DNA of 8,670 nucleotides from Nitrososphaerota archaeon (GTDB lineage Archaea > Thermoproteota > Nitrososphaeria > Nitrososphaerales > Nitrosopumilaceae): NCBI GenBank assembly GCA_002730325.1, contig PBZV01000003.1, forward strand, positions 14,356 through 23,025, in the 5' to 3' direction. A program made the position numbers and the translations under genes. Position 1 is the first letter of the stretch; the number at the start of each line of letters is the position of its first letter. Below are positions 1 through 5,229 of the stretch, one piece after another. The notes under the pieces were generated by a model. That model did no database searches, had not been told where the DNA came from, and was given only the letters and a program-made list of their open reading frames with translations.

Positions 1-81
1 TTTTAATTCCTCTACTGCCTTTTTTACCCTATCTTTGACTGATTGAGCAATAACTTTTCCATCGATTTTTACACCAGTCAT
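1..81 (-). CDS. folD: FolD, methylene-THF dehydrogenase/cyclohydrolase (N-terminus only)
   Basis: Only the first 27 codons are inside the window; the gene runs off the left edge. The reverse strand begins with ATG at 81 and reads MTGVKIDGKVIAQSVKDRV followed by a Lys/Glu-rich helix. The early IDGK segment followed by an amphipathic helix is typical of the start of FolD. FolD interconverts methylene-, methenyl- and 10-formyl-tetrahydrofolate in the cytoplasm. The catalytic Lys and the NADP-binding domain are outside the window, so the call rests on the N-terminal signature. Context supports it: purN, which consumes 10-formyl-THF, lies about 0.7 kb away on the same strand. A TATA-like box about 25 bases upstream of the ATG fits a leaderless transcript. 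Confidence 0.8.
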   Translation of the reverse strand, partial: MTGVKIDGKVIAQSVKDRVKKAVEELK

Positions 82-101
82 AATCTATTTTTGATTTCTA
101 G

Positions 102-110
102 ATATTTAAT
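102..110 (-). promoter_or_regulatory. TATA-like box for folD
   Basis: Read on the minus strand this is ATTAAATAT, centred about 25 bases upstream of the folD ATG. That is the expected spacing for an archaeal TBP site on a leaderless transcript. It is assigned from base composition and spacing only. Confidence 0.45.
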
Positions 111-144
111 TCTTGAAATTCTCTGATGAATATCGTAGAAAAGG

Positions 145-152
145 AATTAATT
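145..152 (+). promoter_or_regulatory. TATA-like box for the ABM-fold/cupin unit
   Basis: AATTAATT is centred about 26 bases before the ATG at 174. It is one argument for using 174 rather than the upstream in-frame ATG at 126. The motif is degenerate and the region is AT-rich, so the support is modest. Confidence 0.35.
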
Positions 153-173
153 GGTGATTTTTTTAAAAATGGT

Positions 174-458
174 ATGTTTGTAATGATAGCAGACGTTCAA
201 CTCAAAGACGGTGCAGAAGATGATTTCAAAAGTTGGTTTTCAGAATCAAATAAGACATTATCCAGTTTTCCTGGATTTGTTTCTAGAAAATTCTTAAAAT
301 CTGCTGATGGAAGCTATAGAATTGTTGTAGAGCATGAAAGTAAAGAAACTTTCATCAAAATGCACAACAGTCCTGAACATGAAAAACTTCATCCTGCTGG
401 ACATTCTTTTATGAGTGGACCTCCTCAAAGAAAAACTTACACTGTAGCTGCTGAATAA
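174..458 (+). CDS. ABM-fold (dimeric alpha/beta barrel) monooxygenase-like protein
   Basis: A 94-residue protein of the antibiotic-biosynthesis-monooxygenase (ABM) superfamily. These small proteins form a dimeric ferredoxin-like barrel and include quinol monooxygenases and haem-degrading enzymes. From the chosen start it reads MFVMIADVQLKDG, then an acidic helix, then SFPGFVSRKFL, then RIVVEHESKETFIKMHNSPE and a HPAGHSF segment. This is the usual strand-helix-PGF-strand-HESKE order. A longer version from ATG 126 adds 16 residues (MNIVEKELIGDFFKNG) that do not look like part of the fold. I prefer 174 because family members usually begin at the MFV-type strand and because a TATA-like box lies 26 bases upstream. 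The cupin gene begins one base after the stop, so the two are very likely co-transcribed. The substrate cannot be told from sequence. Confidence 0.8.
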   Translation: MFVMIADVQLKDGAEDDFKSWFSESNKTLSSFPGFVSRKFLKSADGSYRIVVEHESKETFIKMHNSPEHEKLHPAGHSFMSGPPQRKTYTVAAE

Positions 459-459
459 A

Positions 460-780
460 TTGAAACTAGATTTTGATTTATCCACTTATTTGGAGAAGAT
501 CAAAAAAAGCAGTTCTTATTTTTCTACTTTTATTAATAAAGATAGTTTAGCTGTAGGTGTTTTAGTTTTACAACCTGGAGAAGAAGATACCCAAACACCT
601 CACACCAGTGATGAAGTATACTATGTAATTTCGGGTAACGGTTTTTTGAAAATCAAAAATAAAGATTATCCTGTTTCAAAAGATAAATTATTTTTTGTTG
701 CAAAAGATGTAGAGCATTTTTTTCATAGTAATACAAAAGAACTCAAAGTCTTGTACTTTTTTGGTGGTCCTGATTCTTAA
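460..780 (+). CDS. Small single-domain cupin
   Basis: A 106-residue protein starting at TTG, one base after the stop of the ABM-fold gene, which suggests translational coupling. Residues 34-100 form one cupin barrel. Motif 1 is G40-x5-T46-P-H48-x3-E52-x6-G59, and motif 2 centres on VAKDVEH86 followed by F-F-H-S-N. The first His of the canonical HxH is replaced by Thr46, so likely metal ligands are His48, Glu52 and His86, a three-residue site. Cupins of this size may be enzymes (dioxygenase, isomerase) or binding proteins, and the substrate is unknown. The pairing with an ABM-fold partner suggests a small oxidative or detoxifying unit; that is inference. The gene ends tail-to-tail with purN, and both stop codons are read from the same TTAA at 777-780. 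Confidence 0.85.
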   Translation: MKLDFDLSTYLEKIKKSSSYFSTFINKDSLAVGVLVLQPGEEDTQTPHTSDEVYYVISGNGFLKIKNKDYPVSKDKLFFVAKDVEHFFHSNTKELKVLYFFGGPDS

Positions 781-1391
781 CTGATAATTGTTTTTCTTCC
801 AGAAACCTTGATTTTTTTCCTTGCAAATAGTTCTACTGCTTTAGGATAAATTTTGTGTTCTTCTTTTAGAATTCTTTTTGATAATGTTGCCTCTGTATCA
901 TTTTCTTTGATTTTGACTGTTGCTTGAATTATTACTGGTCCTGTATCCATTCCTGCATCTACAAAATGTACTGTACATCCTGAATATTTTGCACCATATT
1001 CTAAAGCCTGTCTTTGTGAATCTAATCCTGGAAATGCTGGCAACATTGCTGGATGAATATTGATAATTCTATTTTTGTATTTTTTTACAAATTCTGGACT
1101 GATAATACGCATGAACCCTGCGAGACATACAAGTCCATTTTTTTGGGTAACCCCGTATTTTGATAAAATGGAAATTACTTTTTTATCATATTCCCATCTA
1201 TTTTTGAATCCTTTATTTTCAATTATTTCGATATTTACTCCCAATTTTTCTGCAATTTTGAGACCCTTTGCATCTGGTTTATTTGAAATAACTATAGCTG
1301 GATTTATTGGAATTTTCTTTTTTTTAATTGATTTTAGAATAAACTCCATGTTGCTCCCCCGACCTGAGATTAAAATTCCTAAATTTAGCAA
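777..1391 (-). CDS. purN: Phosphoribosylglycinamide formyltransferase PurN
   Basis: A 204-residue GART, the usual length for PurN. It transfers formyl from 10-formyl-THF to GAR in step three of purine synthesis. The phosphate-binding loop SGRGSN is at 9-14. The active-site set is present with the spacing of the E. coli enzyme: INIHPAMLPAFPG gives Asn111 and His113, CTVHFVD gives His142, and MDTGP gives Asp149, corresponding to E. coli N106, H108, H137 and D144. The start is TTG at 1391: an in-frame TAG sits immediately upstream and the next ATG falls after the GRGSN loop, so no other start works. A TATA box lies about 30 bases upstream. It sits on the same strand as folD, which can supply its cofactor, with the ABM-fold/cupin pair between them. 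Confidence 0.97.
   Translation of the reverse strand: MLNLGILISGRGSNMEFILKSIKKKKIPINPAIVISNKPDAKGLKIAEKLGVNIEIIENKGFKNRWEYDKKVISILSKYGVTQKNGLVCLAGFMRIISPEFVKKYKNRIINIHPAMLPAFPGLDSQRQALEYGAKYSGCTVHFVDAGMDTGPVIIQATVKIKENDTEATLSKRILKEEHKIYPKAVELFARKKIKVSGRKTIIS
791..818 (+). terminator. Possible T-run terminator for the ABM-fold/cupin transcript
   Basis: Downstream of the cupin stop the plus strand has TTTTT at 791-795 and a run of seven T at 812-818. Archaeal RNA polymerase terminates on such tracts without a hairpin. The tract lies antisense to the 3' end of purN, so the two mRNAs would overlap by some tens of bases. T-runs are common in this AT-rich DNA, so this is tentative. Confidence 0.3.
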
Positions 1392-1418
1392 CTAGTCAAT
1401 ATTAAATCAAAACTGGAA

Positions 1419-1425
1419 TTTATAT
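1419..1425. promoter_or_regulatory. TATA box apparently shared by purN and the MBL-fold nuclease gene
   Basis: TTTATAT lies midway in the 58-base gap between two divergent TTG starts. Its centre is about 28 bases from the plus start at 1450 and about 30 from the minus start at 1391, where it reads as TATAAA. Both distances suit leaderless or almost leaderless archaeal transcripts. I see no second equally good box at the right distance for either gene. Confidence 0.55.
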
Positions 1426-1449
1426 CATCTCTAATTATTTTCATTTTCA

Positions 1450-2433
1450 TTGCCTAGTTTAGTAAGGATGACAAAAAATGGAATCCTGTGTGAGGTCAAT
1501 AAAAAACGTGTTTTCTTAGATCCTAAAAATTCCGATATTTCTGGGATAAACTTTGTTTCTCATGCACATACTGATCATTTACCCTCAAAAAATGGAGGTA
1601 CTATCCTATCTTCAATTGAAACAAACGAAATAGCTAATCTTCGAGGTTTTAAGATGGAAAATCATGTTGAATCCCTTGATGATTTTACTTTAGTTGATAG
1701 CGGACATATTCTTGGTTCTAAAGGCCTACTTTTTGATGATATTTTTTATACTGGTGATATTTGTACTCGGAATCGAGGCTTTCTTCAAGGTGCAAAAATC
1801 CCAAAATGTAAAGTTTTGATTACTGAATCCACATTTGGTTTATCTGAGTTTATTTTTCCTAAATTAGAAGAAATTCAAAAACAAGTTAATGAATTGATTT
1901 CTGGATTGTATGGAAAAGGTATTCCAATTATTCTAATGGGGTATCAATTAGGTAAAGCCCAAACAATTACTCAATTATTTGGTCATTGGGGTCCTCTCTA
2001 TTTTCATGATTCTGTAAAAGAGATGAATTCACTTCACCAAAAATTAGGTGTTTCTTTGAAAGACGGTATGGGTCATTCTGAGGCTGAAAAAAAAGGACTG
2101 CTTGCAAAAAAACCTTGGGTAATGGTTGCACCAATGGTGTCAAACAAAAATAAATTCATTCAAGAGATGAAAACAAAATATGGTGCAGTAACTATAGGAT
2201 TTAGTGGATGGGCACAATCTACAAAATTTTCTTTTGGAAGACGAACTGATTATTCTATTCCTATGAGTGATCATTGTGATTTTAATGAATTAGTTGAAAT
2301 GGTAATTCAATCTGGTGCAGAACAGGTTTACACTATCCATGGATTTGTAGATGAATTTGCAACTCATTTGAAAACAATTGGATTTGATGCTCAACCCTTA
2401 TTGGAAAACTCTTTAGATGATCTTATTTTGTAA
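1450..2433 (+). CDS. Metallo-beta-lactamase/beta-CASP-type nuclease (DNA-ligase-associated exonuclease / RNA-processing type)
   Basis: A 327-residue protein of the MBL superfamily. The metal-binding motifs are SHAHTDH at 37-43 (His38, His40, Asp42, His43), SGH at 84-86 and TGD at 101-103. Beta-CASP-like elements follow: ITESTFG with Glu126, GYQLGKAQ at 164-171, APMVSNK at 227-233, GFSGWAQ at 250-256, SDHCDF with His275, and the terminal TIHG with His297. The ESTFG, LGKAQ, GW, SDH and HG series and the length match the family annotated as DNA-ligase-associated exonuclease, which is related to the CPSF/aCPSF RNA nucleases; DNA or RNA as substrate cannot be decided here. In bacteria the DNA-associated type often lies beside an ATP-dependent ligase and an Lhr-type helicase, but none is here. 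The start is TTG 1450, favoured by the TATA box 28 bases upstream; ATG 1468 is the alternative. The last 11 bases overlap the convergent gene. Confidence 0.88.
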   Translation: MPSLVRMTKNGILCEVNKKRVFLDPKNSDISGINFVSHAHTDHLPSKNGGTILSSIETNEIANLRGFKMENHVESLDDFTLVDSGHILGSKGLLFDDIFYTGDICTRNRGFLQGAKIPKCKVLITESTFGLSEFIFPKLEEIQKQVNELISGLYGKGIPIILMGYQLGKAQTITQLFGHWGPLYFHDSVKEMNSLHQKLGVSLKDGMGHSEAEKKGLLAKKPWVMVAPMVSNKNKFIQEMKTKYGAVTIGFSGWAQSTKFSFGRRTDYSIPMSDHCDFNELVEMVIQSGAEQVYTIHGFVDEFATHLKTIGFDAQPLLENSLDDLIL

Positions 2434-2659
2434 ATTCACTACATTCACAATTTGCTACTAGACATGTTTCAGAATTTCTGATATGATCATGTGTAAAGTG
2501 TTTACATTTTTCATTTTTACATATTCTTCTTTGAGCTTCTTTTTGCACAACTAATTGTGCAATTGAATTTGCTTGCTCTTTTGAATATCCTTTTTTATCA
2601 ATATAGAAGTGGACAACTCTATTGTATAATACATCTGGGTTGAATTGTTTTTCTAACAT
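2423..2659 (-). CDS. Small Cys/His-rich, probably zinc-binding protein
   Basis: A 78-residue protein of no function I can name. The N-terminal half (about 1-45) looks helical. The C-terminal third is a dense metal-binding pattern: C47-x4-C52-x-H54-x2-H57-x-H59, then C66-x4-C71-x-C73, in the stretches ICKNEKCKHFTHDH and CLVANCEC. This has enough ligands for one or two zinc ions but is not a standard zinc-ribbon CxxC pair. I chose ATG 2659 because an AATAAA-like box (2684-2690) lies about 28 bases upstream; GTG 2683 would add eight residues (MVLKPDIS). Its 3' end overlaps the convergent nuclease gene by 11 bases, so the two mRNAs are antisense at their ends. Roles in nucleic-acid or protein binding are possible but unsupported. 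Confidence 0.75.
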   Translation of the reverse strand: MLEKQFNPDVLYNRVVHFYIDKKGYSKEQANSIAQLVVQKEAQRRICKNEKCKHFTHDHIRNSETCLVANCECSEFTK

Positions 2660-2683
2660 GGATATATCTGGCTTTAATACCAC

Positions 2684-2690
2684 TTTATTC
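2684..2690 (-). promoter_or_regulatory. TATA-like box for the Cys/His-rich small gene
   Basis: On the minus strand this reads AATAAA within a short AT stretch, centred about 28 bases before ATG 2659. It favours the shorter start. The evidence is composition and spacing only. Confidence 0.35.
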
Positions 2691-2723
2691 TATTAAAAGA
2701 TCATGCAGAGAAGCATCTTACTA

Positions 2724-2825
2724 TTTGAGAATTCAATCAAATCTGATGCCCCTCAAAAAACATATCTTTACCATTTAGCAAAATTTCCGAAATTTTAATT
2801 GGTATTTGATTGAATTTATCTCAAA
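2724..2825. repeat. Long imperfect inverted repeat (stem-loop) at the 3' end of the glycerate kinase gene
   Basis: The 12-base arm ATTCAATCAAAT (2731-2742) is perfectly complementary to ATTTGATTGAAT (2804-2815). Outside these, TTTGAGA (2724-2730) pairs with TCTCAAA (2819-2825), leaving the three bases 2816-2818, the kinase stop codon, as a bulge. That gives 19 base pairs around a 61-base loop. The loop holds a second, nested hairpin: AAAATTTC (2780-2787) and GAAATTTT (2789-2796) around one base, with TACCA/TGGTA helping to close it. A run of six A at 2755-2760 is a U-run on the minus transcript and could act as the kinase terminator. The structure spans the last codons of the kinase and most of the 156-base gap (2660-2815) before the Cys/His-rich gene. 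It may be a structured 3' UTR, a processing site or the relic of a small inverted-repeat element. Confidence 0.6.
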
Positions 2826-4093
2826 ATCACTCCTATGTCCATGAGATTTGTATGTGTAAAATTAGTTACAATGTTTGCTTTTTGTTTCTGAAAAAATCTC
2901 CCTGAATCACTATTTTTGAGAAATTCTTTCATTGTCCCTAAATCTATTTTGATGTTTTCTGTTATTGCCCCTGCAAAAACTGAATTCCCATCTATTCCAT
3001 CTGTCCCCATAGATGCAATGACTATTTTTTTAAATTTTTGTGTATTTTTTAATATTCTCAAAACTATCTCTTGATTTCTTCCTCCCATTCCTTTTCCTAA
3101 AACCCGTACCGTTGTCTCTCCCCCAAAAATTAAACACGTTTTTTGATTATCTGAAATATTTTCTAAAATTTTTGTTACTGCATTTTTAATATCTCCAAAA
3201 ACTTGAATCACAACAACTTCAAATCCCATTTTTTCAGCTGTTTTTTGCATTTGTTTTAGACAGTCTTCATTATTTGCAATAACAAAATTCTCAATTTTTG
3301 CTTTTTTTGAAATGATTTCTTTCTCATTTATTTCTCCTTTTTTTAAAACTTGTAATACTTCAATTGGTGTTTTCCATTTGATCTTATATTTTTCTAAAAC
3401 ACCTAATGCATCTTCATATGTTGTATCATCGATGTATGTTGTTCCTGATGCAATAGAGGAAAGATCGTCACCTTCAACATCTGACAATACTAAACTAATT
3501 CCATCACACTTGATATTTTCAACTAGTTTACCTCCTTTGATTTTTGATAGATGTTTTCTAACACAATTAGTTTCTTGAATTGTGGCCCCTGATTTTAGAA
3601 GTAAATTTGTCATATGGATTTTATCATCTAGTGTTATTTCGTTTGGCATTGCAAGTAATGATGAACCGCCTCCTGAAACAAGAAAAATAATTAATTCATC
3701 ATTTCTTTTATTTTGAACAAATTTCATTACTTCTTTTGCAGCCTTTACGCTTGTTTGATCTGGTTTTGGATGTCTGGAATTAAAAATCTGAAATTTTTTA
3801 CCCTTAATTTTGGCCTTAGATCCTTTGGGGATTACGATAATCCCACTTTTGATGGGGATTATTGCATTAAGTGCCCTTGTCATTGAATCAGCTGCTTTTC
3901 CAAACGCAACAGAATAGATGTTTGAATAATTTTTAATATTCAAGATTTTGTTACCTATTTTGATTTCATTAGGTGTTACATATTTTGAAATAATGTTTTT
4001 TGGATCTGCAAATTCTAATCCTGACTCTAAAATTTCTAAACATTGCTTTTTTTTGTCAGTTGTTGCCAATTCATCAAAATTTTGAATAATCAT
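2816..4093 (-). CDS. gckA: Glycerate 2-kinase (GckA / MOFRL family)
   Basis: A 425-residue protein with the two-domain layout of class II glycerate kinases: an N-terminal DUF4147-type Rossmann-like domain and a C-terminal MOFRL domain. It phosphorylates D-glycerate to 2-phosphoglycerate with ATP, linking glycerate to glycolysis and gluconeogenesis. Family motifs in order are VAFGKAADSM (62-71), VSGGGSSLLAMP (139-150), NCVRKHLSKIKGGKL (176-190), LSDVEGDDLSSIASG (203-217), GGETTVRVLGKGMGGRNQE (324-342), GTDGIDG (363-369) and a C-terminal TNLMDIGVIL. I use ATG 4093 because a TATATAA box lies 27 bases upstream; the in-frame TTG at 4114 would add seven residues and would start inside the core-promoter spacing. 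It is divergent from the malonic semialdehyde reductase gene. Its last three codons form part of the inverted repeat at 2724-2825. Confidence 0.92.
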   Translation of the reverse strand: MIIQNFDELATTDKKKQCLEILESGLEFADPKNIISKYVTPNEIKIGNKILNIKNYSNIYSVAFGKAADSMTRALNAIIPIKSGIIVIPKGSKAKIKGKKFQIFNSRHPKPDQTSVKAAKEVMKFVQNKRNDELIIFLVSGGGSSLLAMPNEITLDDKIHMTNLLLKSGATIQETNCVRKHLSKIKGGKLVENIKCDGISLVLSDVEGDDLSSIASGTTYIDDTTYEDALGVLEKYKIKWKTPIEVLQVLKKGEINEKEIISKKAKIENFVIANNEDCLKQMQKTAEKMGFEVVVIQVFGDIKNAVTKILENISDNQKTCLIFGGETTVRVLGKGMGGRNQEIVLRILKNTQKFKKIVIASMGTDGIDGNSVFAGAITENIKIDLGTMKEFLKNSDSGRFFQKQKANIVTNFTHTNLMDIGVILR

Positions 4094-4115
4094 ACACTCT
4101 ATCCAATAATGCAAG

Positions 4116-4124
4116 ATATATAAT
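4116..4124. promoter_or_regulatory. TATA box apparently shared by glycerate kinase and malonic semialdehyde reductase genes
   Basis: ATATATAAT is centred at 4120, exactly 27 bases from the plus ATG at 4147 and 27 from the minus ATG at 4093. The gap between the two genes is only 53 bases. Both distances equal the usual archaeal TATA-to-start spacing for leaderless genes. The core TATATA is self-complementary, so TBP could bind in either orientation. I see no other strong box in the gap. Confidence 0.65.
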
Positions 4125-4146
4125 CATCAATGATTTTTTTTATTTC

Positions 4147-5091
4147 ATGCACACAGTACGCATTCCAAAAGTTATCAACTTTGGAGAAAATGCACTTGGT
4201 GAAACAGAGTATCCAAAAAATGCCCTAGTTGTAACAACCGTTCCTCCTGCACTATCGGATAAATGGTTGGCAAAAATGGGAATTCAGGATTACATGTTGT
4301 ATGATCAAGTAAAACCTGAACCATCAATTGATGATGTCAATACTGTAATTTCACAATTCAAAGACAAAGACCCTTCCGTTCTAATCGGATTGGGTGGTGG
4401 AAGTTCAATGGATGTAGTAAAATATGCTGCACCTGAGATGAAAAAAGAAAAAATCTTAATTCCAACTACCTTTGGAACTGGAGCTGAAATGACAACTTAT
4501 TGTGTTCTAAAATTTGATGGTAAAAAGAAATTGTTACGTGAAGACAGATTTTTGGCTGATATGGCTGTAGTGGATTCCTATTTCATGGATGGTACTCCAG
4601 AACAAGTCCTAAAAAATTCTGTTTGTGATGCATGTGCTCAAGCTACCGAAGGCTATGATAGTAAACTTGGTAGTGACTTGACTAGAACTCTATGTAAACA
4701 AGCATTTGAGATTCTTTATGATGCAATAATGAATGACAAACCAGAAAATTATCCATATGGATCAATGTTATCTGGAATGGGATTTGGTAATTGCTCTACA
4801 ACCCTAGGACATGCATTGTCCTATGTGTTCTCAAATGAAGGTGTACCTCATGGATATTCTTTGTCCTCTTGTACTACCGTTGCACACAAGCATAACAAAT
4901 CAATCTTTTATGATAGATTCAAAGAAGCAATGGAAAAACTAGGCTTTGACAAATTAGAACTCAAAGCTGATGTTTCAGAAGCTGCCGATGTCGTAATGAC
5001 TGATAAAGGACATTTGGACCCAAATCCAATACCAATATCAAAAAATGACGTTGTAAAATGTCTTGAAGATATCAATGCAGGTAATTTGTAA
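4147..5091 (+). CDS. Malonic semialdehyde reductase (short iron-type alcohol dehydrogenase, 3HP/4HB cycle)
   Basis: A 314-residue member of the iron-containing alcohol dehydrogenase family, clearly shorter than the usual 380 or so. The nucleotide-binding half has IGLGGGSSMDVVK (80-92) and PTTFGTGAEMT (106-116). The metal-binding half has DACAQATEGY (161-170) and GHALSYVF (221-228) followed by GVPHGYS (232-238), giving Asp161, His222 and His235 as ligands. The position that is a second His in the common DxxxH motif is Gln165. Overall it resembles the thaumarchaeal malonic semialdehyde reductase characterised in Nitrosopumilus maritimus (recalled as Nmar_1110), which reduces malonic semialdehyde to 3-hydroxypropionate with NAD(P)H. 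Succinic semialdehyde is a possible weaker substrate. The start is ATG 4147, 27 bases after a TATA box shared with the divergent kinase gene. A T-rich tract follows the stop. Confidence 0.85.
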   Translation: MHTVRIPKVINFGENALGETEYPKNALVVTTVPPALSDKWLAKMGIQDYMLYDQVKPEPSIDDVNTVISQFKDKDPSVLIGLGGGSSMDVVKYAAPEMKKEKILIPTTFGTGAEMTTYCVLKFDGKKKLLREDRFLADMAVVDSYFMDGTPEQVLKNSVCDACAQATEGYDSKLGSDLTRTLCKQAFEILYDAIMNDKPENYPYGSMLSGMGFGNCSTTLGHALSYVFSNEGVPHGYSLSSCTTVAHKHNKSIFYDRFKEAMEKLGFDKLELKADVSEAADVVMTDKGHLDPNPIPISKNDVVKCLEDINAGNL

Positions 5092-5104
5092 AAAAATTCA
5101 ATAA

Positions 5105-5130
5105 TTTTTTACTTTTTTTCTATTTTATTT
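5105..5130 (+). terminator. T-rich terminator after the malonic semialdehyde reductase gene
   Basis: Beginning 14 bases after the stop codon there are T6 (5105-5110), T7 (5113-5119) and further T4/T3 runs up to 5130. This is the densest T tract following any gene in the window and fits archaeal oligo-T termination. It separates the reductase from the downstream luciferase-fold gene, which has its own promoter. Confidence 0.6.
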
Positions 5131-5165
5131 AATACTAAACTTACGAAAATCGTAATCAGTATTAA
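5129..5165. repeat. Two-step dyad upstream of the luciferase-fold gene
   Basis: TTAATACT (5129-5136) pairs with AGTATTAA (5158-5165), and inside it TTACGA (5141-5146) pairs with TCGTAA (5150-5155) around AAA. This gives 14 base pairs with a small 4x2 internal loop. The T-run lies before rather than after the stem on the plus strand, and an A-run would follow it on the minus strand, so it is not a bacterial-type intrinsic terminator. It lies 33 bases upstream of the candidate TATA box of the next gene, which suits a transcription-factor operator or activator site. Alternatively it is a 3' stem protecting the reductase mRNA. Confidence 0.5.
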
Positions 5166-5197
5166 CAAAATTGTGTTGTACGGTGATTTTGATAAAC

Positions 5198-5205
5198 TTA
5201 TTTAT
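5198..5205 (+). promoter_or_regulatory. TATA-like box for the luciferase-fold gene
   Basis: An AT-only stretch reading TTATTTA is centred about 28 bases upstream of the TTG start at 5230. The spacing supports both the TTG start and leaderless transcription. Confidence 0.45.
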
Positions 5206-5229
5206 GCTGATGTTTCGGTGTAAGTACAC

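Noticed and set aside
294..485. Minus-strand frame of 63 codons
   Set aside because: Antisense to the ABM-fold/cupin unit, Ser/Phe-rich, with no recognisable motif and no promoter.
1060..1395. Plus-strand open frame of 111 codons
   Set aside because: It lies entirely opposite purN, whose active-site motifs are intact. The translation is hydrophobic and Phe/Ile-rich, as expected for the complement of a Lys-rich gene.
3312..3578. Plus-strand frame of 88 codons inside the glycerate kinase gene
   Set aside because: Antisense shadow of a gene with clear family motifs.
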